In this document: positions 12,425-25,513 of the stretch, one piece after another
Layout of the letters: each line of letters starts with the position of its first letter
Position numbering within the stretch: position 1 is the stretch's first letter
From: Trifolium pratense
Taxonomy: Eukaryota; Streptophyta; Magnoliopsida; Fabales; Fabaceae
NCBI RefSeq assembly: GCF_020283565.1
Contig: NC_060061.1
Span: forward strand, 3,852,010 to 3,916,009
Length of the DNA stretch: 64,000 nt
Direction of reading: 5' to 3'
Program-made: the position numbers and the translations under genes
The notes under the pieces: model-generated
The model's database searches: none
Told to the model about the DNA's origin: nothing
Seen by the model: the letters and a program-made list of their open reading frames with translations, nothing else

Positions 12425-12700
12425 TATTTTTTAGGGTATAAGGTGTTTTTAGTACGTGTAAAATTGGAGAATTTGGGTTTTAGTCCCTTTAAAATAATTT
12501 CCTCCCTTTTCGCCCCTGTAAAATTTAAACCCGTAGGTTTTAGTCCTTACTAGATCCGTCAGCAAAATAAACCGTGATGTGGCATTGATTCAGTGACATG
12601 GCAAGTGCCACGTTGGAAGGATTGACCATGTCAGCAAACTGCAAAAAGATTGGTGAAAAGACAAAAATGTCCGGGGACGGGGGACCAAAACCAAAGTAAA
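12425..12700. repeat. MULE/foldback-type repeat fragment (intergenic)
   Basis: Contains TTTTAGTCCCTTTAAAAT, GTAGGTTTTAGTCC, and GTGATGTGGCA...GACATGGCAAGTGCCACGT. The same elements (ATGTGGCAAG, GGCAGTGCCACGT, GGACTAAAAC) occur at 20370-20575. Both look like decayed copies of a common legume foldback family bearing GGTCCCT ends. This is essentially all that fills 12183-12765 between the two genes. Confidence 0.5.
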
Positions 12701-12765
12701 GTAAAAATTGCAACTTTTTTCTGAATAAATAAATGGAGTGAAGAAGTGTGATTGTATTGTTATGA

Positions 12766-15700
12766 ATGAATCAAATGATCTCTTCAACACTGAGTTTTAC
12801 ATCATCCAAATTGAAATTAGTACCACTTTGTTGCAACATTTTCAACTCTTTTTCTTTCTCTTCTCTCTCAACAAAATCCAATTTCAACCAAGAAGAAGAA
12901 GAAGAAGACGATAAACCATCCAACTCCGCCATCGACCGAATCGTTCTCCAATTTCGCAATTTATCAGACCACCATGAACCAACCCTAACCCCATTCCCAC
13001 CGCCAGATCATTTTTTGCACCGAGAATGGCTTCGTCCCGACGAGGCTGTTATCCCATCGGAGAACGAGGTGGTTCATCAGCAACAACTAACGAAGAAGAA
13101 GAAGAAGAAGAAGAGTGAAGTAATTGCAGCGCCGTGTTTGGCGAAAGAAGAACTGAGTCGATTGCGAAAAATTGGAATTCATTTGAAGGAGAAAGTTAGT
13201 ATTCCCCAATCTGGCCTCACGCGTCCGGTGCTCCAAAAAATTCATGATCAGTGGAAAAACAATGAATTAGTGAAGCTCAAGTTTCATGAGCTACTTGCTC
13301 AGAATATGAACCTCGCTCATCACATCGTTCAGGTTCATTTTCATTTCCTTGTTTTAAATAAACTTTTATGTATTACTATAAATTTTTCAAGTAGTTTATG
13401 AGAAAACAACTTATAAAGATACAATTTTTGTTAGTGAAAATTTATGAATTAATGTAAAAGTTTATTTATTTGCATAAGTTATTTTCATAAGCTCGAAAAT
13501 AAGCTAAATCCAAACAGGCCCTTATAAAACCAACTTATAGCTTGTATGAAAATAGTTTTGGCTTTATGAAATAGCTTATACACTAATAACATTTATATGA
13601 TATGAAACAGGGAACAATAGATACAATTATCATATCCTGTCTCTTATCCTGACCACCAAATGGGGCTTAAAGGCTTAGGATATAATGCGTTATTAAGTTG
13701 TTTAACCAAACACAGAAGGTGGTTTCATTTAGGAGTTAGATACTCAATTTGTTGGTGCAGTTGAGCTCTATCAATAAGACAAATAATTGAATAGACCCTT
13801 TCACATCTTTTAATCAATCAATAATGTTACTTTCGGATTATCACTATATGCTCTCTATCTCTCCTATGTCAACGGCGTTCCCCCTTTAGATCCATAGTTT
13901 TGTTTCATGTTGTATTCTAGTGTTGGTAGTATGTATTATAGCATTTTGTGTTGAAGAATTTCTGAACTCAAATCTTGTAGATTTGTACAGCATCGGACGG
14001 GAGGATTAGTTATATGGAGGTCAGGAAGTGTTATGTGGGTGTACCGTGGTGACAATTATCAATGTCCAATGAATGGGAACCGACATAGTTCAAAGGGAGG
14101 TGATGAAATGAGTGATTCAGTTATGTGGAATCAACAGCAGCCTGAGAACATGACACCTGAGGAGACGGAGTTCGACCGGATGCTTGATGATTTCGGTCCT
14201 CGGTTTGTTGATTGGTGGGATACAGGAATACTCCCTGTTGATGCAGATTTGCTTCCCCCTACAGTTCCTGATTACAGAACACCTCTTAGGCTACTTCCTG
14301 CCAAAATGCATCCGCGACTCACCAACGATGAGCACACAAAGATGCTGAAACTTGCCAAAGCTCTTCCTTGTCATTTTGCCTTGGGTAAGCCAGCCAAACT
14401 CATCTGTCAAAGTATTTTTATTAAATTTTTTCTTTTCTTTTGCTGATGTGAATCTTGTCCTTACCTTCTTTATAAAGGGAGAAATAGAAATCTTCAAGGT
14501 CTGGCATGTGCCATTCTTAAGCTGTGGGAGAAAAGTTTGGTCGCAAAGATTGCTGTCAAGCTTGGTGTCCAGAATACGAACAATGAACTGATGGCTCTGG
14601 AACTGAAGGTTTGTTATCTGCAATTTCTTGTTTGTATAATAGACTCAATTTCTTGTTTCTTGTGAAATTGAGCATGTAAAGAGCTGAATGCTCCAGATCA
14701 TTGACAAGTACCGACTGCTGATTAAGCCTGTATAATAGACTGCAGAGCTGATTAGATAAAAAAAGAGAATGAAATTTTTAGAAAGAATAGTGCCCCCTTG
14801 ACTATTGAAACAAATTATTGTGCATACAACATCTTGTATTTGTTATAATTAAGTCTCCTTCGAATTCGTTAGCTTCCTTTTATCCACCACATTGTTTATG
14901 ATTCTATAGATTGAGAGAACTATGAGTTTTATCAGCAATCTGGTGATACAGTAAAAAAAGAAGAAGTGATACACTAAAAAAACTGAGAACTATCAGAATA
15001 ATAAAAAGGAAGTGATACACTAAAAAGAACTAGTATGCGTTCTCCCATTATGCTCAATATGTAGTTGTTCACCAGGTAGATTTAACTACTTTAATGTTAT
15101 CGTACAAATAAATATATCATATTGAAGATACCAATCTGTTTATCTTTGTTGAATCTACATATATCATGTTTGTGTGTTCTTTTAGCTTGAATGCACGGCA
15201 ACAGTAATACAAACACACATACACGTTCAATGTGGATAAAGCTAAATTTTATTTACACGGGGGGATGGGATTAATAATTTTGTGAAGCGTTTATTTAGTA
15301 AGTGTTTATCATATCATTGTTCTGAGTTCGAGTCCCAGCAGTCACAACATTTGTCCATGAGGTGTCGGCTCAGTGGTAAGAGTTTGACATTATAACCTCA
15401 AGGGACAAAGTTCAAATCCCCTCTGGGGTAGTTGTAAAATGACCATTAGTATCACTTTAATTCAAGATAATTTCCCTCTTCCTCAATTTTGAAAAAAGAA
15501 AGAAAGAAGTAAGTGTTTATCATATACTCTATACGTCTCAAAATGTAAGTCGCACATGACACACGGATTAAGATATGTAGTTAATTTTGTACGAGAAAGA
15601 AAAATTATGAATTACTTTACAAAATTGTCATTCATTAATGGTATGAGAAATATATAAATTACAAGCTAATGAAAATAAGCTGAAAAACTGCTTATGATTT

Positions 15701-17627
15701 ATGAATATATTGTGAGCTATTTACTTAAAGTCCTTCCATACACTTACACAAACACTTATGACATAAGATAAGCCTAAGTAAGGTCTTCCAAGCACCACCA
15801 CCCCGGGTTGCAATGTGCATTCTTTTGTACCCTTTTCATGATATCATTATATTATATTTTAAGAAAAGAGAATAATGCAGTAGAATTGGTTTGAAAAGTT
15901 TTTTCTCTGGTCCAGAAATTAACAGGAGGTACCTTACTGCTAAGGAATAAATACCACATCGTAATATATCGTGGGAAGGACTTCGTTCCAACCAGCGTGG
16001 CTGCCATTTTATCTGAAAGACAGCAATTGACGAAACAGGTGCTGGATGTTCAGGCGAAGGTGCGATGCAGATCTGTTGATGTAACTGGGGAAGATGTAAC
16101 AACTGCACAAGCAGGATCATTGGCTGAGTTCAATGAGGCTCAAGCACCCTGGGGAAGGGAACTTACTATTGAAGAATATGAGAAGATGATGAAAAAGGCT
16201 TCTGAAACCAAGAATGTTAGGCTTATGAAAAAAATTGAACATAAATTAGCTGTTGTAAGTTTCTACTTGTTTTATGACGTTTATATATGGTTGAGAAAGT
16301 AGTTATGCTTTATTGAGAGTACTTGTTGGAATATAAATCATAAATGGCTTGCTTTAAAGGGGGATAGGTTTTTTAATGTTGTTGTGTCACGGCAAGAGCA
16401 ACTTTTGAGAAGTCATTATGTTCTTTGGCATTGCGATGCAAGGTCTTAAATTTCTATTTATATACCTGAACTTTGAAATTAGGTTTCCAAATCCATTAGT
16501 TGGAGCGGTTGGCTGTTTGCTAATTGTGCAGAAAAACATATCTTATGAACCTGTGGTTCAATTTATGAAGTCAGGCATGACATTAAGGGATTTTTTAATC
16601 TTAGAAATATGGTAACTTCATTTTGCACATAAAGCCTTAGAAATTTATTTTTTGCAAAAAGTCTTATTAACACTCAACATATGATGCATTGTTGGAGCAT
16701 TGGATCAAACCAATAGGGACTAATTTCATCAAGCTTAAATGTCTACTGAACTGAAGAATTAAGAAAAAACAAAAATAGGCAGCAGGGGAACTTGGTTGGT
16801 AGACCTAAGTTTGGAATTCTGGATTCATGATAATATAAATCCTTTCAGCTTATTATTTTTCCCTAATTGTTAATGCGGCATGTTTGTCTACTTGTTGTTT
16901 GGTAATATTAGTTTAGATCTTTGGCTTTATCTGAATTTAAAAGCCTGAATCAGCTTTCTGTATTTTGTTTCAGCTCTATATACTTATTTATATTTCTAAT
17001 ACTTATTTAAATCTCTGAAAGTGTTTTGTGATTTCTGTTTTCTTATGAACTTTTGATTTAATTTTTTTATTCATATTAACACGTCTAGATACATGAACAG
17101 GCCGATGCCAAAAAATCAAGAGCAGAAAATATATTAGTTAAAATAGATGCATCTATGGTTCCAGCTGGTCGTGGTAACAGGGGGGAAACGATCACAGATG
17201 AAGAACGTGTTATGTTCCGTATGGTTGGTTTAAGAATGAAGGTGTACTTGCAACTTGGTGGGTAATCTTCAGCTGTATGAGAGTTGCTATGTTGCAACGG
17301 TATAATACTAACTGCTGCTTATGATCATCTGTAGGTACACGTGGTGTTTTTGATGGTGTCGTCAAGAATATGCATTTGCATTGGAGGCATCGAGAACTTG
17401 TTAAATTAATCACAAAACAAAAAACCCTTGCTTTTGTTGAAGAAACAGCTAATTTATTGGAATACAAGAGTGGTGGAATACTAGTAGCAATAGATAGACT
17501 TCCCAAAGGATTTTCTCTGATTTACTATCGTGGAAAAAATTATAAGCGGCCCATTACTCTACGGCTGGGAACCTCTTTTAACGAAGACAAAAGCACTGAA
17601 GCAATCAATATCCATGCAACGACATGA
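12766..17627 (+). CDS. Organellar CRM (CRS1/YhbY)-domain splicing factor, three CRM domains
   Basis: Six exons: 12766-13332, 13991-14384, 14478-14608, 15916-16254, 17089-17257, 17335-17627; the phases join cleanly to 630 aa. The N-terminus is rich in Ser, Phe and Lys and low in acid, like an organelle transit peptide. Residues 52-96 carry the family motifs [12 protein letters not shown] and [13 protein letters not shown] domains lie at about 125-211 ([30 protein letters not shown]), 298-385 ([20 protein letters not shown]) and 513-609 ([41 protein letters not shown]). CRM domains bind RNA and act in group II intron splicing in plastids or mitochondria. Similarity is to the CFM3/EMB1865 group; its position next to the SYTF-like gene favours EMB1865 (At3g18390), although that protein is longer as I recall. 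Exon 2 must use the acceptor at 13990 rather than TGTAG at 13980 to keep phase. Intron 3 (1.3 kb) holds a SINE. Confidence 0.9.
15297..15525 (+). mobile_element. SINE insertion with 18-bp target-site duplication, intron 3 of CRM gene
   Basis: The 18-mer AGTAAGTGTTTATCATAT occurs at 15297-15314 and again at 15508-15525. Between them are 193 bp with an A-box-like GGCTCAGTGGTAAGAG, a B-box-like GTTCAAATCC and a purine-rich tail GAAAAAAGAAAGAAAG. Just inside the left end is GAGTTCGAGTCCCAGCAG, a second B-box-like copy. Perfect flanking repeats indicate a fairly recent retroposition. Confidence 0.8.
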
Positions 17628-19219
17628 GGTTACAAAATCTATATGAATGCAGATTGCAAATAGATGACCACCTACCTGCAGAATGCAGATTGTGAATTTG
17701 TGACCTGTATAACCCTCCACCAAAATCACCATGGCTATATTGTGGTTTAGACTTATGTATGCTTCCTACATTTAGATATTTGGATTGTATGATTGTTGAT
17801 GTTTCTGTGTTTCCTTGTTTTGTGTTTTATCTTTATGTTTAGTTTGGTTTAAGTTTGGATTGATGGTGTTTGATGATATGTCCCAAGAGGGAATAAGTTA
17901 CTGGAATAGAGTCTTGTATATATGCAGAACTAAGCTTACGGTGGTAGCAACCAACCTCAAAATCATCTCTGCTCGATAAACAACTTTCGGGCATGTGGTT
18001 GATTTGTATAAATTTGAGACCACTTATAGTCGAATTGTGATTGCATAAAACAACCAAAATTATGATTCGTAAATGGATAGAATTTTAGACTATGGATTCT
18101 CCCTTTCCCTTTGTCATGGACCATTGTAATGAAATAATGATTAAATCAGGTCATCCCATCATATATTATGAGTATTTATCTTTTGCCGGACTCTTTGATA
18201 AATGATATAGGAATAATGATTGATGCCTTTTAGTGGGGTGGTGGAGATAATAATAAAGGAATTAGGTGACTAGCTTGGAATAAGATGGTGTGTCCTAATA
18301 AAGAGTAGTGATACAATCATGAAGAACCTAAAATTTACTGTAAATTACTAGATGTGATAAAATCATGAAGAACCTCACATTTAAAATTTAGTTTAATAAT
18401 TATTTAATGGCAAATGTTAACATGTGCACCTAAGGCACATGTTAAGAATTTATTAATTTTAACACACAGACGCACGCATGCACGCACGCACACGCGATTG
18501 CATGCACGCACAGAGAGAGGGGTAACTTAATAGAGCAAATGACATATGATAAAATGATAAAACCAATACCATCACTTTACAAACTACTATTGTCGAAACC
18601 AAAACCAAAAACATTGTAACCCAATGAAACAAAATCTATATAATGATGCACGTATAGGATTGGATTGATTTTGTATTGAAGCAAGTAGGAAGTAGAAGAA
18701 CAACCCAACAACTGATCTTTTGCTTTCCGTTATCAACTGATATGTACATTAACCAATTCTGGAAATATATATATGTGCTTGCAATGATAGTAAATATTCA
18801 ACACTTGTCTGTATCATGGTGGGTTTGTTATAATTACAATGACCGACCGTAATTTTTTTAAAATTACGAGATGAAACGGACACTAGAACCGTGGAACACG
18901 AGTCAGATGAATCACATGACATTAGATAGTTAGGGTTAGGAAGCCAGTTTGATCAAGGTTGGTTAGAGTTCCTAAAATCAGCCAAAGTATAGGAGCTCAT
19001 GAATATATTATTGAAGATCAAATCAATAATCATTAATCAGAGTTAATAAATATTTTGCAGCTTAATTTCACAAACCATTCACTAACATTTCATTTCTCCA
19101 TTAATCCTGAATTATGATCACATTTCATTTCACTTCATTTTTTAAATTTTCTTAATTACATCAGCAGTGAACAAATAAAAATACAATTCAAATAATTTTA
19201 TTTATTTATTTATAATCAC
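17628..19219. other. 3' flank of CRM gene and gene-less interval
   Basis: The first 300-500 bp are probably 3' UTR of the CRM gene. At 18412-18450 an imperfect inverted repeat surrounds TTAACATGTGCACCTAAGGC/ACATGTTAAG, followed by a GCACGCACGC-rich stretch (18470-18525) that reappears in opposite orientation at 20105-20150. No ORF worth calling. Confidence 0.5.
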
Positions 19220-19571
19220 TTATTCTAAAATGTCTACTCTACAACGGGAGCATCTATCACGGTGTAATATGACATAAGACATACATTCCTCACAGAATAT
19301 ATGTCCACATGGTAAGGCGAAATATGTTTGTGTGTTTGTAAACTCCTCCAAACACACAACACATTCCGCCTGATCAAACTGAGGAGGGTCAGAAGTGTCA
19401 TATATTGACACTCTTACCCTCTCTCGTCGGGCTGGATAACGTGCTTGTCAAGCTATCTTTTCTTTTCTACGATTGCAAAAGTCTCTTATAATAATAACTC
19501 CCCAAAATATTAGAAATCCTAACATTGCTAGTCCCAAAACCCCAAATACTACCCTAATACTATTTTTCCAC
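19220..19571 (-). pseudogene. TM-RING finger protein, broken by in-frame stop
   Basis: Reading the minus strand from an AG at 19572, the frame gives WKNSIRVVFGVLGLAMLGFL and a further hydrophobic run (one membrane segment), a basic stretch DFCNRRKEKIA, a TGA at 19448-19450, then QARYPARRERVRVS and a complete C3HC4 RING: CVVCLEEF, a 12-residue loop, CGHIFCEEC, and CSRCR near the C-terminus. The RING has no ATG of its own at a useful place. Upstream sequence (CAGDQACKSTDIGDIPN) is readable only in another frame. The layout matches ATL-type membrane RING E3 ligases. A CGA-to-TGA transition would explain the stop. It is most likely a pseudogene, unless an unseen splice removes the TGA. Confidence 0.65.
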
Positions 19572-21803
19572 CTACAGAGTTAGGGATATCGCCAATGTCG
19601 GTAGACTTGCATGCTTGGTCTCCTGCACAATTGGAATTTCAAAAGTGTTACTATTAATGGAATTGGACTTTGCTTTGCCACTATTACAAATATCTAACTA
19701 CTAATAGTCACAACAAAATCATAAATAGACAACTTGGACTCAAACTAGACATATTTGATTATGTGGTATGCTTAGCTGGATTTTAATTTTGTTTTTATTA
19801 ATTTATTTGATGACACATAGATAATTTATCCCACCAAATTAACTCTATTTTTTTGTTTTTGCACTGTTAGGAATATCTAGCTAGTAACCAACGGTCACAA
19901 CAAAATCATAAGATTTTTTTCAATAACACCCAAAAAAATTCTGGTTACACCCAAATTAATTTAAAATTTAATTAGAATACCGAAAATGTCCTTGATTCTA
20001 TTTTAATTCTACATGTGAGAAGTAAAATCATATTCTTCCATTAGTTCATATTATTAAGAAAATAGGTTATCATAGGAGCTATTAAAAAACTGATTCTCTC
20101 TATATGCGTGCGTGCGTGCAATCGTGTTTGCGTGCGTGCATTCGTGTGTTAAATTAAATAATTATTAAACTACATTTTAAATAATTATTAATTAACTAAA
20201 TTTATTTTTATTTATTTTTATTTATTTTTTAAAATTCTTTCATTCATAGGAATTTGGTTATAACAAAACCAACTAATTAGAGAAGAAATTACAAATAATT
20301 AGGAGTTATTTCCTTTTAATTGGGATTGGGGGTGCAAAAAAAAATTTATTTATTTTTTTAAAAAAAACCTGATTGGTGATGTGGCAAGCCAAAAAAAATA
20401 AATAATAAAAAATACACGTGGCAGTGCCACGTCATCCTCCATTAAACCCATGTGGACGGCAAGGACTAAAACCATTGACTGATGAAACTTCAGGGACTAA
20501 AAAGTGTGAAAACAAACTTCAGGGACTAAAACGAAAATTCTATGAAACTATAGGGACCAAAAACATATTTAACTCTAATTTATATATTGTGAGTATTCTA
20601 CCATTTGAATGAATTTATTTTTTTACTAAAAAAAAATCAATAACAATTTTACCAAAACATTGACATTTTTATGATCCTTTTGCAAAAACTTTTTTATTTC
20701 ATTTTTAAATATTTGTGTTCATCTTAACATGATAAAAAAAACTCAAAAAATGAACTATTGCGAACCCTAATAGAAAGAATATAAAATATTAATTAGAAGT
20801 AAAAAAAAAATACAAACAGTTGTCATGAACTTAACTTAATCTGTAAAAACATCATGTTAAATCTCAAACACTTCACTTATTCACCACCTATAATAAAATT
20901 TATAAACCTAAGAATATTATTTCAGGGAACATTATTACCAAGAATATTCCGATTAATGTGTTTGGTAAATTAATTTGTCTGCTAATAACAACTAAAAAAG
21001 CACAAAAGCAATTATGAATTGCACAAAAGCAACTCAGACTAAAATGATAGTATTTCCAGCATTAGAAAATACTGCTCATTTGAACAAAAAAAAAAATATA
21101 CTGCTCATTGAAGTATTTAAGGAAACAGACTAAAATTCCATATGTTCTTCTCAGGTCTAGAGGTTAACGAATCATCGTTGTTACTAATTGGAGTTCTATC
21201 CGGGGTTCAATCCAGTAATACTAACAAAGATTCTAAGTCACACTCACATTTAAATCTTATGAAATATGAATCATTGAATTTGAATCTACTACAGCTGACA
21301 AGTGACTACTACAATCTTTTGAATAAAATTATAAAAGACACTCATTCCTCTATCATGCCAACTTGTCACAAGCAGCAAGGGAGAGAAACTGCCAAGCTAT
21401 TTTCGAGCGTGCTACGGATTCAATTAAAAACATTACTTTGATATTGTCGAACACCAAGTTGAAAAAAATATTAAACAATTGAACTGAAATGATATAGAAG
21501 TAGGTGTACAACCAATAAGGAAAACAAGGGAAGTTGGTGATATGTTGCCCTCAGCATCAATGTAGTCAGATTCGAGATCCTATGTAGGATCGGTAGGCTG
21601 GTTGAGAATCGCAAGATCAGGATCGTAGCTCGATTCGTAAGATCCTACTTAAGGGTAAAATACATAAACACAAAAAATAAATAAAATAATAATACATGAA
21701 CAAAATAAACTTAATTAATCAATATTTCATAGACATCATTCCAAATGTTCATAAGTTCATAACAAAAGTCTCTAAAATCTATATTATATAGATATAGATT
21801 GCG
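19572..21803. other. Gene-less interval between RING remnant and ESP1
   Basis: AT-rich. Holds the GCGTGCGTGC stretch (20105-20150), the foldback-type repeat at 20330-20580, and a segment at 21550-21655 with repeated GATCCTA/AGGATCG motifs (GATCCTATGTAGGATCGG, TTCGTAAGATCCTAC), a recurrent repeat type. The last 100-200 bp before 21804 are probably ESP1 3' UTR. Confidence 0.5.
20330..20580. repeat. MULE/foldback-type repeat copy
   Basis: Contains GATGTGGCAAG, ACACGTGGCAGTGCCACGTC (self-complementary core GGCAGTGCC), then GGACTAAAACC, CAGGGACTAAAA twice, and an end GGGACCAAAAACATATTTAA. Shares these blocks with 12425-12700 and the GGTCCCT-type ends seen at 52152 and 54738. Non-coding. Confidence 0.55.
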
Positions 21804-24800
21804 TCATTTACGCAACATGAGCTGCAGTTGCAGCACTTGATTTCTTTGTTCTGGAGGCAGAAGATTTATCTGCTCTGGTGTGAGACTCATGACCTGCTGA
21901 AGCAGTGCCTTCTCCATATCTGGTGTCAACTGCATGTAAACAAGGGGAGAATATCAATAGACTGCAGAACAATTTCAAGAGACTAATGCTAATTCACAAT
22001 AATTACCGCAGGAGGACGAGGAGGCTGATTAGTGACACCCGTCTGACTAGAAACCATAGATGATGGTCCCGGAGGACCAGAATACTGCGCTAGATTCTCA
22101 GAGGGACCAGGCATCCAAGAAGACCCTCTATCGATTTGCATTGCATTTCCAGCTTGACTGCCAAAATCAGACCCGAATGGCATATTTCCAACCTGTGACA
22201 TACAAGCATGACTTAGCACCTGAATAATCAATTACTATTAAGCACAAAGTATAGCTACAGATCATCACGACAGATGCTGCTTTTCAAGCCATGTAACTTA
22301 GGTTGACTTCTTTCAGTTGAAATCACCAAAATCAATTTGGATTTAGATCAAATTCCAACATACTAGTTAATTAAACAAAACTGACTAACTCATTGTGAAA
22401 GTAAAATGCAGCAATGACAAATTTGTCAGGAATAAATTGTTTAGATTTTTCTCCTCCTTCCATTATTAAGGTTTCAACCTTCAGCTATACCACTCATCAG
22501 TGCAATATGACAGTGGAAGACCCGGTTATCTTCACATGGACAAAAAACCCATCTTCACCCCATTTTCTGATCTATGCAGCTCATCATTTTCTTTTTCCCC
22601 CGTGATTTACCTTCTTTTTGTTTGACTGAAATCACAGAATTACAGTTAACTGCGGTTGGTTTGCTGAATTTCTGATGGCAGACTCTGCCCACCTGCATAT
22701 TTCGCTGACAACTACGGAAATTCACAACCCACTGATCTGCATCATCACATATCACAACACAGCTTGGTCTCAGTTCTTTGGTCCGTTTTTTTCTCTTGTC
22801 GACTTCACACTCACAGTTTATATTGCAAATGATATATTTCTCTGTTCACACATTTTTAGTTTTTCTTTTACTAAAGTTTTTATTGTTAAATATAAGTCTT
22901 CAATTTGGGGTAATTTTGTATTTTTATATAATCATAGTATAAATTATCTATGTTCTATATATATTTTTGACATAACAGACATCCCACTATCTGTAATTCC
23001 ACTAGAGCGTTTTTGGAATAAGCCACCAGCAGCAGCAACTCAGGATAAACTCTATGGTTTCAACATTTCATTGTATCCAAAAGGTACTTTCCATAAAAAC
23101 AAAGATACTTATTTTTTGTAAAAGCTACAGTATAAGATACTCCTAATGTTGTCTGAAGTGTCATTACTATTGGTATTATAAGATAGCTGAATTCCTACAA
23201 ATTTATGAAGATGGGGGGTTCCCACATATAAAACAAGTGGATTTTACTGCAGAGAAGTTAAGATTAAATAAGTCAATGAATTCATGAACCATAAACTCAA
23301 GATGGTAACAAGAAAGCATTATAACGCCAGTATTTTTTGATGCCACAGAGCTTGTCACTCACCCATGGTACCAACATAGTTTTCAAGTCTAAACCATCAG
23401 TTGTAGCTCAACATACCTGATAAGGTGTCTGGGATGATTGTTGGTTTGGTAGTGGTGCCTGCCCCAGTGGGAACGTAGATCCAACACTAGGAGGTTTTGT
23501 ACCTGGCTGAAAAATTCATCAACAATACTGTTACGATTTTCAACATGCCATTAGATTATGAGTTTTAAACTGAAATATTTGGCTTACATGAAACATGGGA
23601 TTGTGGGAAGCACCACTATGTTGAAAACCTATATTAGCACCCGTTTGTGGGGGATATTGGGGATGGAAGGTTTGCACTGAAGGTGGTGGTCTGAGCTGTG
23701 GTGGCAGTGGTGGTTGCATAGGCATATGTGGAAATCCAGGTGCCTGCAAAGGTTGCTGTGTCTGACTGGAGGCAGTTGGCATTTGTGTGGGATGAAGTGG
23801 CTGTGAAGATGAATGAACAGAAGGTGGAGGTATCTTTGGGAGTTGTGATGATTGTGGAACAGCTGCCGGAGCCACTTGGGGAGTCAGATGTCCTTTAGGC
23901 TGTTGTGGCATCTGCAACGAATGTGCAGCCGTCGGCTGAGTTTGATGACTCATTGCAGGAACAGCAGCATATGAAACTGGCACAGAAGGCTGATTTTGGT
24001 GTTTCCTGGGAGGAATTTGTGATACACCTGCTTGATCTTGTACGCCACCTTGTGCAGGCAATACTGGAGCAGGTTGAATGCTTGGCTTTTGTGCTGGCTG
24101 TACTGGTTGCTGGTTGATCTGAGGAGCTACTGGTTGAACCTTTGGAACCTAAAAACATACATTTATTAACATGTCCAATGGATGGTTGTGAAAACAACAT
24201 TGAAATAAAGTAAAAAAAACATACCGCTTGAGGTGATTGTACCATTCCAAGCATAATTTGTGCCTGATTAGAGAACATAAAATGGACAAAAATCAAAGTT
24301 AAACATATAAGCTATGAGACTGAACCCTCTCAAATAAGTGTTGAACGGAAACTTTAAAATCAAATCAAAATACACACACTAATCTGTTCATTTACAGCAT
24401 TTTGGACTAGAACATTTCACATAGCTTGTTTCCAAAACCCATCCACTGGCAGATATTAATAATGTTTTCGTGAAAAAACTACTATAATAATGCTGAGACA
24501 AACTATAGTATACATAGACACTATTGCATACAAATACCATATAACTCAACAAAGATTTGACTCTTCTAAAGAGAACAACTCACTTCAAGAATAAAGTATA
24601 TAGTACGGAATCTCAATAGCATGGACACATACCAATAATTGAGGTTTTTAACATATTAACCACTGTTTTCTCATCAAAAGTGATACCTAACTCTAGAGGA
24701 ACCAAATGCAACTCAAAGTACATATAAGAAACAGGCACACAAACAAGAAACACGGCACACAAACAAGAAACACCAAGGAAGTGAAGGAACCCCTAAAAAA

Positions 24801-25513
24801 CTCTATAGAAGTAATTAAATTCTTAGAGTAGCAATCACAACCTCTAAATCCTCTAAGCATAAAGCAAATCTTCATCACCTCAAATTAAAACTCGGTAACT
24901 AAAATTGTCGAGACATCAATAAACTAGTGGACGCCCACTAAACTGTAAAGAGTGACTGCAGTTTGTAAAAACCGGCATCTAAGCAAATTGAATGTAGTAA
25001 TTAGATAAGTGTGACAATCCATTCTTCCATGATTTCAAAATTACAACAATTAGGGTTTCATCTTGTGACATGGAAATAGTTCCTCTACATCTAATCAGCA
25101 TAAAACATCTAAAAATCTATATGATTGTAACTATCAAATAGAGTAATAATCATTAATTAATGTAATAAACTTGAATTGAAGACTAAAAACCCTAAAGAGA
25201 AAAAGCAATTGGAAAACCCTAAAAACCTGAAAAAGTGCTTTGGTCAACATAGGGTTTTGGATGAGGATCTGTCTGGCTTGTTGCTGGTTCTGTTCAATCA
25301 GATTCTGAGGGAGAAACAAAACAAAACAAAACGAAACGAAAAGAAACGATTAGGTTATGAATAGGAACGTGGTGATTGATCCACGGAGAATGAGAAAGAG
25401 TATGTGAGTAACGACGTTACCTTCATCTGAGACATTATATCGTAAAGTTGATTCTTCGACATTCCGGCGAGGTTCGCCGATAAACCCTCGCCGCTGACCT
25501 GTTTTCCGGCCAT
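21804..25513 (-). CDS. ESP1: ESP1: CstF64-like mRNA 3'-end processing factor
   Basis: Seven exons on the minus strand: 25421-25513, 25227-25304, 24225-24263, 23588-24148, 23417-23506, 22007-22192, 21804-21929; GT-AG throughout, 390 aa. Residues 1-75 form the CstF64 hinge (NLAGMSKNQLYDIMSQMK, NQQQARQILIQNPMLTKALF, IMLGMVQSPQ), which binds CstF77/symplekin-type partners. Residues 71-287 are a Pro/Gln-rich low-complexity region. The last 41 residues are the CstF C-terminal domain (LTPDMEKALLQQVMSLTPEQ, LLPPEQRNQVLQLQ). The N-terminal RRM of true CstF64 is absent, which defines the plant ESP1 paralogue (At1g73840), a nuclear factor linked to polyadenylation and RNA silencing. Length agrees with the family. 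It is divergent from the DUF1666 gene, about 2.4 kb away. Confidence 0.95.

Noticed and set aside
15358..15425. Possible tRNA gene
   Set aside because: A- and B-box-like motifs are present but the arms do not fold into a cloverleaf, and an 18-bp duplication marks it as a SINE.
22675..23121. 148-codon open frame on the plus strand
   Set aside because: It lies wholly within an ESP1 intron, has very hydrophobic AT-driven composition, and shows no domain or splice partners.
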